NCBI RefSeq assembly: GCF_002831565.1
Contig: NZ_CP025096.1
Coordinates: 2,767,027-2,831,026, forward strand
Reading direction: 5' to 3'
Source of the DNA: Spirosoma pollinicola
Lineage (GTDB): Bacteria; Bacteroidota; Bacteroidia; Cytophagales; Spirosomataceae
Length of the DNA stretch: 64,000 nt
Shown here in pieces: positions 1-8,284 of this stretch. A program made the translations under genes and the position numbers. The notes under the pieces were generated by a model. It was not told where the DNA came from. It worked only from the letters and a program-made list of their open reading frames with translations, and ran no database searches. Numbering within the stretch: position 1 is the first letter of the stretch; every line of letters begins with the position of its first letter.

Positions 1-209
1 AGCGTCGATTGAAAGTGAATAGGACTAAAGAATCCCATCCAGATTATTCCTACGGGCGTAAGAAGCAGTGCAATGGCCGATAGAAGCTGCGTTCGTTCCA
101 GTTTGCGCTGATGATCGACATTATCTTTATTCAATTCGGCCGGGTTAATCGTTTGGGCTGGTATTATCTGCTGCTGCCAGACCTGCTTTAGGTGGTCAAA
201 GTTGTCCAT
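1..209 (-). CDS. Hypothetical single-pass membrane protein, 3' end outside window
   Basis: On the minus strand an ATG at 209 opens a frame that runs off the left edge (69 codons visible). It begins MDNFDHLKQVWQQQI, has a polar helix of about 40 residues, then a hydrophobic segment (LLSAIALLLTPVGIIW) typical of a membrane span. The ATG lies inside the 3' end of the sigma factor gene, overlapping it by 14 bases in another frame, so translation is probably coupled. A small protein with a cytoplasmic N-terminal part and one membrane span directly after an ECF sigma gene is the usual position of an anti-sigma factor. That role is inferred from position only; no zinc-binding anti-sigma motif is visible in this part. 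Confidence 0.6.
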   Translation of the reverse strand, partial: MDNFDHLKQVWQQQIIPAQTINPAELNKDNVDHQRKLERTQLLSAIALLLTPVGIIWMGFFSPIHFQST

Positions 210-687
210 GACGCTGGAAAATGCTTGTAAGTTGTTGTTTGATGCGGTGAATTTTAACACGCAAATTGCCCTCCGAAATGCCAACCACCTGGGCAATCTC
301 ACCGTAGGACGTGTCGTCCAGCACAAGCGTAATAATAAGTCGATCCAGTTCGGCAAGTTGGTGGATGCAGGTGTAGAGAAGGCTTATTTGCTGCTCTGTG
401 TCGTTTGGTTCGTCTTGCGCCTGTTCGTTGTGTTGCATTTCCAGCGTATCAGTTGGGTGCTTACGAACTGTGCGTAGGTGATTAAGGCAAGTGTTTACCG
501 CGATTCTGTAGAGCCACGTACTTAGGAGCGACTCCCCTTTGAACTTAGCCAAATTCTGCCACACCTTTACAAACGTTTCCTGGGTTAAGTCCTGCGCCTG
601 TGCGTAATCCCCCGTATAACCTAAGCACAGTTTCAGTACTTTTTTATAATAGGACTGATAAAGTGAGTCGAAGTCTGGTTGTGGCAT
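196..687 (-). CDS. ECF-subfamily RNA polymerase sigma factor
   Basis: Protein of 163 residues if started at the ATG at 687 (MPQPDFDSLYQSYY); a longer frame reaches 744 but would overlap the upstream hydrolase gene, so the shorter start is preferred. Region 2 is clear: DLTQETFVKVWQNL followed by STWLYRIAVNTCLNHLR, the -10 recognition and core-binding part of extracytoplasmic function sigma factors. Region 4 is in the last 60 residues, with a helix-turn-helix (YGEIAQVVGISEGNLRVKIH). It should direct RNA polymerase to a small regulon. It follows the hydrolase gene by 11 bases and overlaps the next gene by 14, so the three form an operon. The signal it answers to cannot be read from the sequence. 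Confidence 0.9.
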   Translation of the reverse strand: MPQPDFDSLYQSYYKKVLKLCLGYTGDYAQAQDLTQETFVKVWQNLAKFKGESLLSTWLYRIAVNTCLNHLRTVRKHPTDTLEMQHNEQAQDEPNDTEQQISLLYTCIHQLAELDRLIITLVLDDTSYGEIAQVVGISEGNLRVKIHRIKQQLTSIFQRHGQL

Positions 688-698
688 AGAATCACAGG

Positions 699-1553
699 TC
701 AGTTTGAGCTTGATAGGAACTGGTCTATCTGCTGGTAAAACCAATTTGGATCGTCATACATAATAAAGTGCTTGGTATGCGCCACCCGAATTGTTTTTGG
801 TTTCAGTAGCTTGTACTGCTCATTCAGAACACGTTCTGTCGTGGCTTCACTATTGAAATATAAACTTCCCAGTACAAGGGTTGGTGTTTGAATGGCAGCA
901 ATATCATTCCGCAAATCAGTTGTGCTCATTTCAACATACGTATAGCCAAGCGTTCGACGGTCGCTCATCGCCGACCAGTGAGCAATTTGCTGCGCCCGTG
1001 TTGAGTCGCTCACTTGCCAAAGCATCGACTTCGTCATGTTTGCTTCATACGAAGCCGCAGGCATATTGACGAAATTTTGAGCAACAGCCTCCGCATTAAA
1101 CATAGGGTTTTTGGTCAATGAATCGGCAGTAATGGCTGGGTTGGACATCGCTGAAATAAACGGGACTCCATCCACACAAATTAATTTACTAAGCAAGGAT
1201 GGTGCTTTACTACTAATCCAGAGCCCCATGAAAGCTCCCAGGCTATGACCGATCAACATGGGTCGTTTGAGTTTCTGGTCATTTATGTACCGAATGATTT
1301 CGTCGCGAACCGTCTGTAAAACAGGCGTTTTTATTGGTGCTACACCGGCAAATCCCGGTAGAGTAAGCACATGGCACTGGTAGTGATCTTTCAGGTGGTC
1401 GACCGTCTCATTCCATACATCGCCACTACACGAAAAACCAGGTATCAGAATGACGGGCTGGCCCTTACCTGTAACTGTTACGCTAAATGACGTCGGCTGC
1501 GTAAAGCCCGCATGAGTTATGAAAATCAGGATAAATAATAAGAGCGTTTTCAT
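699..1553 (-). CDS. Secreted alpha/beta-hydrolase
   Basis: Protein of 284 residues with an N-terminal signal peptide (MKTLLLFILIFITHAGFTQ). The alpha/beta-hydrolase fold is shown by the oxyanion-hole strand PVILIPGFSCSGDVW (about residues 33-47), the nucleophile elbow GHSLGAF with Ser104, and a late histidine in HTKHFIMYD. The Asp or Glu of the triad is probably after the strand TPTLVLGS. This is an esterase or peptidase of unknown substrate, exported to the periplasm or outer surface. It heads the operon that continues into the ECF sigma factor gene 11 bases downstream, an uncommon partner for a sigma gene. Confidence 0.85.
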   Translation of the reverse strand: MKTLLLFILIFITHAGFTQPTSFSVTVTGKGQPVILIPGFSCSGDVWNETVDHLKDHYQCHVLTLPGFAGVAPIKTPVLQTVRDEIIRYINDQKLKRPMLIGHSLGAFMGLWISSKAPSLLSKLICVDGVPFISAMSNPAITADSLTKNPMFNAEAVAQNFVNMPAASYEANMTKSMLWQVSDSTRAQQIAHWSAMSDRRTLGYTYVEMSTTDLRNDIAAIQTPTLVLGSLYFNSEATTERVLNEQYKLLKPKTIRVAHTKHFIMYDDPNWFYQQIDQFLSSSN

Positions 1554-1892
1554 ACTATTGTCTTGTTAAGAAATGAAGAGAAAAGTTGCGTTAACACGTC
1601 GAAGTGCCTGAACGCTGGTATCAAGTATTGGAAACCGATTCTCATCAAATGTTACAGCCAGGCAATACTTTTTTCAGCGTCATAAAACGTGCTGGACGGT
1701 TTCGGTGGTTTGGATAGTTGGGACGATGATATTATCCAGCTCAAAAAAAAGCTCCCCAGGCAATGATTTGCATTGCCTGGGGAGCTAATCCTCAACTAAA
1801 GATGATTCTGGTGAAATAAAAACGAGCTGCTTACCCTAGATCAAAACAACCACGCTGGTTAGTTAAAATCTGGTATAAGGGCTTTTTTATGT
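1554..1892. other. Intergenic region between tetR-like gene and hydrolase operon
   Basis: This 339-base gap holds the terminator of the TetR-type gene (1741-1786). The remaining 190 bases should contain the promoter of the hydrolase-sigma operon, but I see no clear -33/-7 pair. Confidence 0.6.
1741..1786 (-). terminator. Intrinsic terminator after the TetR-type gene
   Basis: A perfect 16-bp stem (1750-1765 with 1771-1786, loop ATTTG) rich in G+C is followed on the minus strand by a run of eight T (complement of 1743-1750). It lies about 107 bases after the TetR stop codon and before the hydrolase operon. Confidence 0.8.
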
Positions 1893-2585
1893 CTACCATT
1901 GTGCCACTGGCAGATTGGCGGACTGGAGTTCCAGTTCAACATCTTTTGTGCTAACTGCCATTTTATTTAACGAAATGTAAATTGCTTTCACGGCATTCTC
2001 TATACGCTGCCAGCCTTCTTCACTCCGCAAGTCGATGCTAATCATTGTGCGGTCATTTTGTGCCATGATAGTAAGGTAGGTCATAGCACCAAGAACAACG
2101 GCTGAAATCGCTTCCGTATCCGCTCCTTTTACAAAAGAGAGCTGATGAACAAGCCGGGTCAGTTCTTCATCCTGCGCCTTAGCTGTCGTTTCGGCAATGG
2201 GATCATTTTCAATGACACTTGCTTTAAGAACTTCACGAGCAGCTTTGAAGGTACGGAAATATCTGTAGGTTTGAATAACCTGACGGTACCAGATTCGAGC
2301 TATATCGGAGTCATGTAGCGGACGAATTTGGTCCAGAATAGCAGGTGTAAAGACAGGAAACAGTTTCCCCATTTTTACGTAGTATTCCAACAAGCCTTCC
2401 ATGCCGCCAAAGTACCGATAGATTAATACTTTGCTAACATTCGCTTTTTCTGCAATACGGTTAACACCTACCCCTTCCAATCCACGTTCCGCAATGACTT
2501 CTTCCAACGCTTCAACTATGCGTTGAGTAGTCTTGGAACGATTCCGTCTGATTTTCTCATCCTTCTCCATAATAACTGCATCCAT
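1893..2585 (-). CDS. TetR/AcrR-family transcriptional regulator
   Basis: Protein of 230 residues (225 if started at the second ATG, MEKDEKIRRN). The N-terminal TetR DNA-binding domain is clear at about residues 18-65: TQRIVEALEEVIAERGLEGV, then IAEKANVSKVLIYRYFGGM, the characteristic helix-turn-helix ending in YRYF. The remaining 160 residues are the helical ligand-binding and dimerisation domain, which carries no diagnostic motif. It is monocistronic: a terminator follows and a 397-base gap precedes it. A near-palindrome 71 bases upstream is a candidate for its own operator. Its target cannot be named; no efflux genes are adjacent. Confidence 0.9.
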   Translation of the reverse strand: MDAVIMEKDEKIRRNRSKTTQRIVEALEEVIAERGLEGVGVNRIAEKANVSKVLIYRYFGGMEGLLEYYVKMGKLFPVFTPAILDQIRPLHDSDIARIWYRQVIQTYRYFRTFKAAREVLKASVIENDPIAETTAKAQDEELTRLVHQLSFVKGADTEAISAVVLGAMTYLTIMAQNDRTMISIDLRSEEGWQRIENAVKAIYISLNKMAVSTKDVELELQSANLPVAQW

Positions 2586-2655
2586 TGTAATTAAGTTGAT
2601 GTCACCCTCTTTGACTATAAATAATCATGAAAGTCACTTTAGTAAACTTTTATTT

Positions 2656-2675
2656 ACCAATCAATTCGTATTGGT
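2656..2675. promoter_or_regulatory. Candidate TetR-type operator
   Basis: The palindrome ACCAAT-(8 bases)-ATTGGT lies 71-90 bases upstream of the TetR-type start codon, followed by a further GGTT. Its position and size fit an autoregulatory operator, but this rests on symmetry and location alone. Confidence 0.35.
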
Positions 2676-2855
2676 TGGTTAGAATTTAGTTTGTCAATAT
2701 TATTAGAGAATTTGGTCAATTACTAATTATGCCTATACACTTTTTGTGGATACATGGTGAATGACTATAAAAAGGGGATAAAAAACATTAACTGCTCAGT
2801 AAGGCTGATAATTAATAATAATTTTTGAAATACGATACATAAAATAAATACGTAA

Positions 2856-2901
2856 AAATCAAGTTTCCATTGCTTCTGCAAAAGCAATGGAAACTTGATT
2901 T
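2856..2901 (-). terminator. Long-stem intrinsic terminator after the DoxX-like gene
   Basis: A perfect 20-bp inverted repeat (2856-2875 with 2882-2901, 6-base loop) is followed on the minus strand by TTTTT. It lies about 80 bases past the stop of the DoxX-like gene. The stem is longer than a usual terminator. Confidence 0.65.
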
Positions 2902-2982
2902 AAGGTTTTCATACAGCAAACAGTATAAATTTGGCTTTTAATGATAACAGCAGTGCAGGCGAGTCGTTTGTTCAGTTAAGTA

Positions 2983-3330
2983 TTAAGTATATAGATAGGC
3001 CCACCAGATAAGTACGCCTTGTAAGGGTAACCTTGCCCATCGAAGCCAGGCTGGAAACTTCCGGAATCGACTCGAAGTAGCCATGTATACATTGGCTGGA
3101 AACACCACAATCAACATCAGAATCAACCCCCAGGCCGACAGTGAACGGGTAGCTGGAAAAAGGAGCCCAATACCCAGAACTATTTCTGCAATACCACTTA
3201 ATGTTACCATCAGATTGTGTGATGGAACATAGGGTGGCATAATGGCTAAATAAGTTTTGGGACTAATGAAATGATTGGCTCCCGCAGCAATGTAGATAGC
3301 GGTCTGGATATAAAGACTGAGATTGGACAT
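2983..3330 (-). CDS. DoxX-family small integral membrane protein
   Basis: Protein of 115 residues with four hydrophobic segments: residues 6-18 (IQTAIYIAAGANH), 40-58 (MVTLSGIAEIVLGIGLLFP), 64-82 (LSAWGLILMLIVVFPAN) and the C-terminal GVLIWWAYL. The pattern AGANHFISPKTYLAIMPPYVP with a following ETVL/GIAEI-type helix is that of DoxX-like proteins of Bacteroidota. Function in the family is not settled; membrane-redox roles have been proposed. It lies 54 bases after the glutathionylspermidine-synthase-like gene on the same strand and probably shares its transcript. A long hairpin terminator follows. Confidence 0.75.
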   Translation of the reverse strand: MSNLSLYIQTAIYIAAGANHFISPKTYLAIMPPYVPSHNLMVTLSGIAEIVLGIGLLFPATRSLSAWGLILMLIVVFPANVYMATSSRFRKFPAWLRWARLPLQGVLIWWAYLYT

Positions 3331-3384
3331 GAATGTAACGTAAACAGGAGTTTGCTATTTATTGATTTATCAGGTTTATATCAT

Positions 3385-4557
3385 CTACTCAATAACGTGC
3401 CCCACAAAACTCGCTGTATTATCCAGGATCAGACCACCCCGGCGAAAGCCTAATCCACAGGCTTCGCCCGCATAGAAGACGCCCCCCTGATAGGCATTCC
3501 CCGCCGAATCTTGTGGGAATTCAACGTATTCCTGATAGATTTTCGAGTAATCACCATAATCCCCGGATGTAGCCTGACGTTCGGTACCGTCGGCGTTCAG
3601 AATACGGGTATTAGCGCCTTCACGTCCAAACAGTACTTTTTCAACACAGGCTTTACCAATCAATGGTTTGGTATCAGTTTCGAGAAGAAGCGGATGATTC
3701 GGATACAGCTCCCACAGGATTTTTAGGATATATTTAGATTGGAAGAGAAGTGTATAGGCCGGGTTCAATACCACGGCCAGCCGCTTACGGACAATTTCGG
3801 TTAGAATTCGGAGCAGTTCGGGTTCATCTTCGGCAATGGATTCCCAGGGGACCAGTTTAAACCAGAAATCCAGTTTTTCGAACTCACCGTTTTTAGGGTT
3901 CTGCCAGAAAATACCCTCTTCGGCCGAAAAGTCGACATTGTCCACAAAATCAAGTTCAATGTCAAAGCCAGCTTCACGGGCTGCTTCGCCCAATAAGGCT
4001 ACGTTGGCATCGTCCTCAGGCGAGTCGCGGATAGCCGACAGTAAAAGCGTTGGCTGCAAATCGGGATTAAGGGCTAGCAACTCTTCAAACTGGCCTGTTA
4101 ATGTTTCAAATACGGCGTTGAACTGCTGACTTTCATCGAGGCCGTTTGCCCGTAAGTGCGCATGCTGAACAACCGCCGTTTCGGGGAGGCAGGTGGCCGT
4201 ATCGGCATTAAACTCAATAAGTTTGATGGGTTGGCCGCCAACGCCCCCAACCAGATCGAAGCGTCCGTACAGGTGAATATTCCGGTCGTCGTCCCAGGTT
4301 AATTTTATCAGTTCGATAAGGTTGTCCGGAATACCTGCTTCGGCAAAACGATTCTTGTCGATAATGTCCTGCCCGGCAGCGACAAACATCTCGAATAAAT
4401 CGTTGGCCGCTTCATAATAGGCGTCTGCTTCGGCAGTTGTTACGCTCACTACCTCATTTGTTAGATAGGGCAATGTATCCTGGCCTAGCATCCAGTCCCA
4501 ACCGAGATTACGTAGTTGGGCGTCGGGCTGTGTCGTTAACTTTTTGAGAGAAATCAT
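3385..4557 (-). CDS. Glutathionylspermidine synthase-like ATP-grasp protein
   Basis: Protein of 390 residues of the glutathionylspermidine synthase C-terminal family (the YgiC/YjfC type, without the amidase domain). Motifs include GRFDLV at about residue 98, LIEFNADTAT at 113-122 (the EFNADTP-like acidic motif), KYILKILWELYPNHPLLLET in the ATP-grasp part, and GREGANTRI. The length fits stand-alone members. These enzymes are thought to form an amide bond at ATP cost, but the substrate of the stand-alone forms is not established. It is divergent from the nucleoside hydrolase gene and probably co-transcribed with the DoxX-like gene downstream. Confidence 0.85.
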   Translation of the reverse strand: MISLKKLTTQPDAQLRNLGWDWMLGQDTLPYLTNEVVSVTTAEADAYYEAANDLFEMFVAAGQDIIDKNRFAEAGIPDNLIELIKLTWDDDRNIHLYGRFDLVGGVGGQPIKLIEFNADTATCLPETAVVQHAHLRANGLDESQQFNAVFETLTGQFEELLALNPDLQPTLLLSAIRDSPEDDANVALLGEAAREAGFDIELDFVDNVDFSAEEGIFWQNPKNGEFEKLDFWFKLVPWESIAEDEPELLRILTEIVRKRLAVVLNPAYTLLFQSKYILKILWELYPNHPLLLETDTKPLIGKACVEKVLFGREGANTRILNADGTERQATSGDYGDYSKIYQEYVEFPQDSAGNAYQGGVFYAGEACGLGFRRGGLILDNTASFVGHVIE

Positions 4558-4579
4558 AGTAGTCGATAATTTACGGCGA

Positions 4580-4617
4580 ACGAATTACGATTCCTGCAAA
4601 AACAAGTCGTAATTCGT
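4580..4617. repeat. 11-bp inverted repeat in a divergent promoter region
   Basis: ACGAATTACGA (4580-4590) and TCGTAATTCGT (4607-4617) form perfect inverted arms around a 16-base spacer between two divergent genes. It may be an operator or only a hairpin; there is no T-tract. Confidence 0.4.
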
Positions 4618-4688
4618 ACCAGAACGGCTGGTATCACACCTATCCATGGTATTGGGTTGTAACCGTCCTGTAAATCTCGCTTAACCAA

Positions 4689-5687
4689 ATGATTCGAACG
4701 TATTTATTTTTCGTGAGTGCGCTGCTAATTCTGACAGCCGGTTTGGTTCATGGACAATCGGCTCAAAAAAAGCAGGCCGTTCCCGTTATTTTCGATACCG
4801 ATATGGGCCCCGATTACGACGACGTAGGCGCCATTGCTATGCTTCACGCGTTTGCCGATGCCGGACAGGCTCGGATTCTGGCTACTATTGCCAGTACGAA
4901 CTACTCCAACGTAACGCCGGTGCTGAGTGTGTTGAACACCTATTTTAACCGACCAGACATACCCATTGGTGTGCCAAAGGGAAAGGCCATTGGCGATAAA
5001 GACACGCAACACTGGTCTGATACGCTGGTGGCCCGCTATCCACACACTGTTCGGTCAAACGATGATAGGCCCGATGCCGTTGCTTTGTACCGTCAGATTC
5101 TGGCCAAACAACCCGATCGTAGTGTTACGGTTATTACGGTTGGCTTTCTAACAAATCTGGCCAATTTGCTGGACTCTAAACCCGACCAATACTCACCGCT
5201 GTCGGGGAAAGCGCTGGCGGCTAAAAAAATTAAACAGGTCGTCAGCATGGCGGGCAAGTTCCCGGCTGGTCGGGAGTACAACGTGTTTCGAGATACAGAG
5301 GCCTCAAAAATCGTGTTTACCAACTGGCCAACACCCATTTTAATGAGCGGTTTCGAAATTGGCGAGCAGATTCATTCGGGTCTGCCACTTACACAGAACA
5401 AAGCGATCAAAAATAGTCCTGTGAAAGATGTTTTTCGGATTTCATTGCCAAAATCGGCCGAAGATAAAAATGGTCGGATGAGCTGGGACCAGACCGCCGT
5501 GCTGGTTGGCGTTAGAGGATATGCGCCGTATTACACCGTTAAATCCGGTCGGTTGCTCATGAATGCCGATGGCTCGAATGGATGGGATGATGCTGGCAAA
5601 GGGCACCAGCATCTGGTCGTGAGGATGCCCGTTCCTGAAGTGGAAAAGCTGATTAATAACTTGATGCAGCATCAACCTGTAAAATAG
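4689..5687 (+). CDS. Secreted inosine-uridine-type nucleoside hydrolase
   Basis: Protein of 332 residues with a signal peptide (about residues 1-23, ending HGQ). The calcium-binding nucleoside hydrolase signature DTDMGPDYDDVGA is at residues 36-48, matching the family's DxDxxxDD motif. Further conserved stretches are ATIASTNYSNVTP, TVITVGFLTNLANLL and the late D in MSWDQTAVLVGV. Enzymes of this family cleave the N-glycosidic bond of ribonucleosides or related ribosides. With a signal peptide the site would be periplasmic, so it probably scavenges nucleosides. The start is the first ATG before the signal peptide. It is divergent from the ATP-grasp gene and 72 bases upstream of recX. Confidence 0.88.
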   Translation: MIRTYLFFVSALLILTAGLVHGQSAQKKQAVPVIFDTDMGPDYDDVGAIAMLHAFADAGQARILATIASTNYSNVTPVLSVLNTYFNRPDIPIGVPKGKAIGDKDTQHWSDTLVARYPHTVRSNDDRPDAVALYRQILAKQPDRSVTVITVGFLTNLANLLDSKPDQYSPLSGKALAAKKIKQVVSMAGKFPAGREYNVFRDTEASKIVFTNWPTPILMSGFEIGEQIHSGLPLTQNKAIKNSPVKDVFRISLPKSAEDKNGRMSWDQTAVLVGVRGYAPYYTVKSGRLLMNADGSNGWDDAGKGHQHLVVRMPVPEVEKLINNLMQHQPVK

Positions 5688-5759
5688 AAATCGAAAAATA
5701 CCACCCACTCACAAGGTATAAACCGAGTGATTTTAGCGTGGTCTGTGTTATCATTTAGT

Positions 5760-6215
5760 ATGACAGATTCAGTAAAAGACGCGCTTCGTAAGGCAGCCAT
5801 GTTTTGCGCTTATCAGGAGCGTACCCAGCAGGAAGTTCGTGATCGGCTGAAGGATTGGAGCGTTTTGGGGGATGATGCCGAAGAAGTAATTGCCGAATTG
5901 ATTCAACAGAATTACCTGAACGAAGAGCGATTCGCCACAGCGTTTGCGGGCGGGAAATTCCGGGTAAAAGGATGGGGTAGGCGTAAGATCAAACAGCATT
6001 TGCAACAACGGGGAATATCGGGCTACAACTTGGAGCAAGCCATGAAGGAAATTGCCCCGGACGACTATCGGGGCACGCTCACGGACTTATTGGCAAAAAA
6101 ACGGCAAACATTACGCGACAGCAACCCATTGGTAATTAAACAAAAACTAGTTCGATATGCGCTCAGTAAAGGCTACGAGCCGGACTTGATATTTGCTGTT
6201 TTGGGCGAAGAGTAA
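5760..6215 (+). CDS. recX: Regulatory protein RecX
   Basis: Protein of 151 residues started at the ATG at 5760 (MTDSVKDALRKAAMFCAYQE); an upstream GTG in the same frame is less likely. RecX is recognised from three repeated helical modules: CAYQERTQQEVRDRL, YLNEERFATAFAGGKFRVKGWGRRKIKQHL, and the C-terminal RYALSKGYEPDLIFAVL. The family binds RecA filaments and limits RecA activity. recA itself lies 23 kb away on the other strand, so they are not an operon here. A paired-hairpin repeat begins at its stop codon. Confidence 0.85.
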   Translation: MTDSVKDALRKAAMFCAYQERTQQEVRDRLKDWSVLGDDAEEVIAELIQQNYLNEERFATAFAGGKFRVKGWGRRKIKQHLQQRGISGYNLEQAMKEIAPDDYRGTLTDLLAKKRQTLRDSNPLVIKQKLVRYALSKGYEPDLIFAVLGEE

Positions 6216-6269
6216 CGCGGTTGGAAAGCCGCGATTGTATATTTAATTAATCGCGGCTTTCCAGCCGTG
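6216..6269. repeat. Paired-hairpin repeat (REPIN-like, family E)
   Basis: Two 21-base arms (6216-6236 and 6249-6269) are inverted copies of each other with two differences and a 12-base A+T spacer. Each arm itself contains a small hairpin (CGGCT-4-AGCCG). It starts at the recX stop codon and ends just before the next gene's -7-like box. No RAYT of matching type is in the window. Confidence 0.6.
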
Positions 6270-6270
6270 C

Positions 6271-6278
6271 TACTTTTG
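6271..6278 (+). promoter_or_regulatory. Candidate Bacteroidota -7 box of the glycosyltransferase gene
   Basis: TACTTTTG matches the TAnnTTTG consensus of Bacteroidota sigma-ABfr promoters and ends four bases before the ATG, which would give a nearly leaderless mRNA. The -33 position falls within the preceding repeat. Confidence 0.35.
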
Positions 6279-6282
6279 CCGC

Positions 6283-7233
6283 ATGATTCCTCGCAAAGTT
6301 TCTATTGTTCTTATTAACTACAACTCCCACCAGTTCACATACGACTGCGTTGATTCGATTGTTGAAAAAACCGCAACCGCCGATCAAAACGGCGTTGATT
6401 ATGAAATTATTATTGTTGATAACAACTCATCTTCCCAGGATTATGAATCCCTGAAGCCCATTGTAGACCCTACCCGACACAATGGGCTTCGGATAAAACT
6501 TATCCGCAGTCGAATTAATCTTGGTTTCTCGGGCGGCAACATGCTCGGCGTTCAATTCACCGATCCTCAGGCCGATTATTACTATTTTCTGAATAATGAC
6601 TGTGTATTGCGAACAGATGTATGTAATCAATTAACTGCCTTTATGGACGCTACTCCCGATGCCGGTCTGTGCGGAGCGCAGATGTTTGCGGGCGATGGCT
6701 CCCGGCAGGTCACCTTCGGGTATTTGCCTACGTTAGGTAGTAAGATTCTGGGTCATGGCTTTGTGCGCATGATCAATCCGTCGCTTTATCCAAACGTTAG
6801 GCAGATCTATACAGGGCCGGTCCAGGTGCCGTTTGTTATGGGCAGCACGCTTTTCTTGCGGGCAACGGCTTTTAATCAACTTGGTGGATTCGATATTGCT
6901 CATTTTCTGTATGTTGAAGAAGAAGATCTTGCTAAGCGGCTTCTGCTACAAGGATTCACCTGTTATTTGGTGCCGCAGGCGGAATATGTGCATTTTACCG
7001 GCCAAAGTACGATTCGTAATTATGACGTAGAAAAGGAATATTACATCTCGCTCTTTCACTATTTCCGCAAATACCATTCCTGGCCCGAACGGATCTTATT
7101 CCGGGCGTATTACTTCATCAAGAATGGCCGAAAATTTCGCCGAGACCCCATTTATGGTCGATTGGCATGGTTTATTGGAAGGGGTAGCCCCATGCGTGAA
7201 AGCTTACGGTATAGGCAGTCAATTGGTCTATGA
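6283..7233 (+). CDS. Family 2 glycosyltransferase (rhamnosyltransferase-like)
   Basis: Protein of 316 residues. It has the GT-A fold of family 2: SIVLINYNSHQFTYDCVDSI at the N-terminus (nucleotide-binding strand), IIIVDNNSSS at about residues 42-51, INLGFSGGNMLG, and the metal-binding FLNNDC in place of DxD. The acceptor-side motif is EEEDLAKRLLLQGF. This layout is that of WbbL/RfbF-like enzymes that add a sugar to a cell-surface polysaccharide. There is no membrane anchor, so it acts at the cytoplasmic face. It is followed by an FkbM-type methyltransferase on the same strand, which fits a small surface-polysaccharide modification group. Confidence 0.88.
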   Translation: MIPRKVSIVLINYNSHQFTYDCVDSIVEKTATADQNGVDYEIIIVDNNSSSQDYESLKPIVDPTRHNGLRIKLIRSRINLGFSGGNMLGVQFTDPQADYYYFLNNDCVLRTDVCNQLTAFMDATPDAGLCGAQMFAGDGSRQVTFGYLPTLGSKILGHGFVRMINPSLYPNVRQIYTGPVQVPFVMGSTLFLRATAFNQLGGFDIAHFLYVEEEDLAKRLLLQGFTCYLVPQAEYVHFTGQSTIRNYDVEKEYYISLFHYFRKYHSWPERILFRAYYFIKNGRKFRRDPIYGRLAWFIGRGSPMRESLRYRQSIGL

Positions 7234-7357
7234 AAGAAGCCAGTAAGCTGTTTGTTAACTATTTAAGTACATTATGTTAATAAAGTGCGCATAAATAGTA
7301 TTATTTTGTTAAAATTGTACCGCTAAAAAGTGCTGTATACGCCCAAATCAGTTAAAA

Positions 7358-8188
7358 ATGTTCAATTACCTGAAAGAGTCATTTGCGCGAAAGAAAGCTC
7401 GTCGCGTTACGGCTAAATACCCATATGAAATTGACTCGTTTCAACTGGCAAAAGAAGGAACTGTACAGTTTGCTAATTGGAAAAACCCATTGATTCCGCC
7501 TAAAGCCATCACCCAGGCTGAGATAAACTTTTTTCGGAGGTTTGCTACGCCCGGTAGCTTCAGCATCGATGTAGGGGCTAATATTGGCGATACAACGGTG
7601 CCTATGGCCATTGCCGTGGGAAAAGATGGACTAACGTTAGGGTTTGAACCTAACCCTATGACTCACGAAATTCTGGACGCCAATGCCCAGTTGAATAAGA
7701 CAAAGACCAATATTGTGCCCCTTGCCTATGCTGTTACTGAAGAAGAAGGCGAGTTCTTTTATTCGTCATCCGAAGCATCGTTTGGCAACGGCGGGGTATC
7801 GGCTAGTGCTGCTGAAGCCGACCAGCATGGAAAATTCAAACTGGAGAATAAGGTGAAGGGCATTAATTTAAATCGCTACCTAAACCAGTATTATAAAGCC
7901 TATTTGCCAAAACTATCCCTCATCAAGGTCGATGTAGAGGGGCATGATATCGATGTACTTCGGTCAATTTCGACATTGATAGATGAGTACAAGCCCACAA
8001 TAATTGCTGAGTGCTTCAGTGAAGCAACGCTGGAGGAACGGGTTGATTTATACAATCTGGTAGCTAACCATAATTATACACTTTATTACTTCGGCGATTT
8101 TGATGAGAATACTGAAATAATAAAGCTGTCGGCACAGGACATGATTCGCTGGAAAAACTTCAATTTCTACGCGATACCAAATAAATAA
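7358..8188 (+). CDS. FkbM-family methyltransferase
   Basis: Protein of 276 residues. SAM-binding motif I is at residues 69-80 (SIDVGANIGDTT), followed by the acidic FEPNP typical of FkbM. Later motifs are LIKVDVEGHDIDVLRS and KPTIIAECF. FkbM-type enzymes O-methylate sugars or polyketides; among glycan genes they usually methylate a sugar of a surface polysaccharide. It follows the glycosyltransferase gene by 124 bases, and its stop lies seven bases before a large paired-hairpin repeat. The substrate is inferred from the neighbour only. Confidence 0.85.
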   Translation: MFNYLKESFARKKARRVTAKYPYEIDSFQLAKEGTVQFANWKNPLIPPKAITQAEINFFRRFATPGSFSIDVGANIGDTTVPMAIAVGKDGLTLGFEPNPMTHEILDANAQLNKTKTNIVPLAYAVTEEEGEFFYSSSEASFGNGGVSASAAEADQHGKFKLENKVKGINLNRYLNQYYKAYLPKLSLIKVDVEGHDIDVLRSISTLIDEYKPTIIAECFSEATLEERVDLYNLVANHNYTLYYFGDFDENTEIIKLSAQDMIRWKNFNFYAIPNK

Positions 8189-8194
8189 GTTAGC

Positions 8195-8283
8195 GTCTGG
8201 CGCGGGCATTTGCCCGTGCCCATATATAAACGCGAGTATATACTCGCAATATTGACGGGCACGGGCAAATGCCCGCGCCAGAC
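8195..8283. repeat. Paired-hairpin repeat with a nested palindrome (REPIN-like, family D)
   Basis: Two perfect 27-base inverted arms (8195-8221 and 8257-8283), each with an inner hairpin around CGGGCA-TT-TGCCCG. The spacer contains a separate perfect 16-base palindrome, GCGAGTATATACTCGC at 8232-8247. It fills the gap between two convergent genes and may also end transcription there. Confidence 0.7.
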
Positions 8284-8284
8284 A

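Larger units (their letters stand above)
2586..2982. other. Intergenic region with candidate TetR operator and DoxX-gene terminator
   Basis: This 397-base, A+T-rich gap contains a palindrome at 2656-2675 near the TetR gene and a long hairpin at 2856-2901 near the DoxX-like gene. No open frame in it looks like a gene. Confidence 0.6.
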
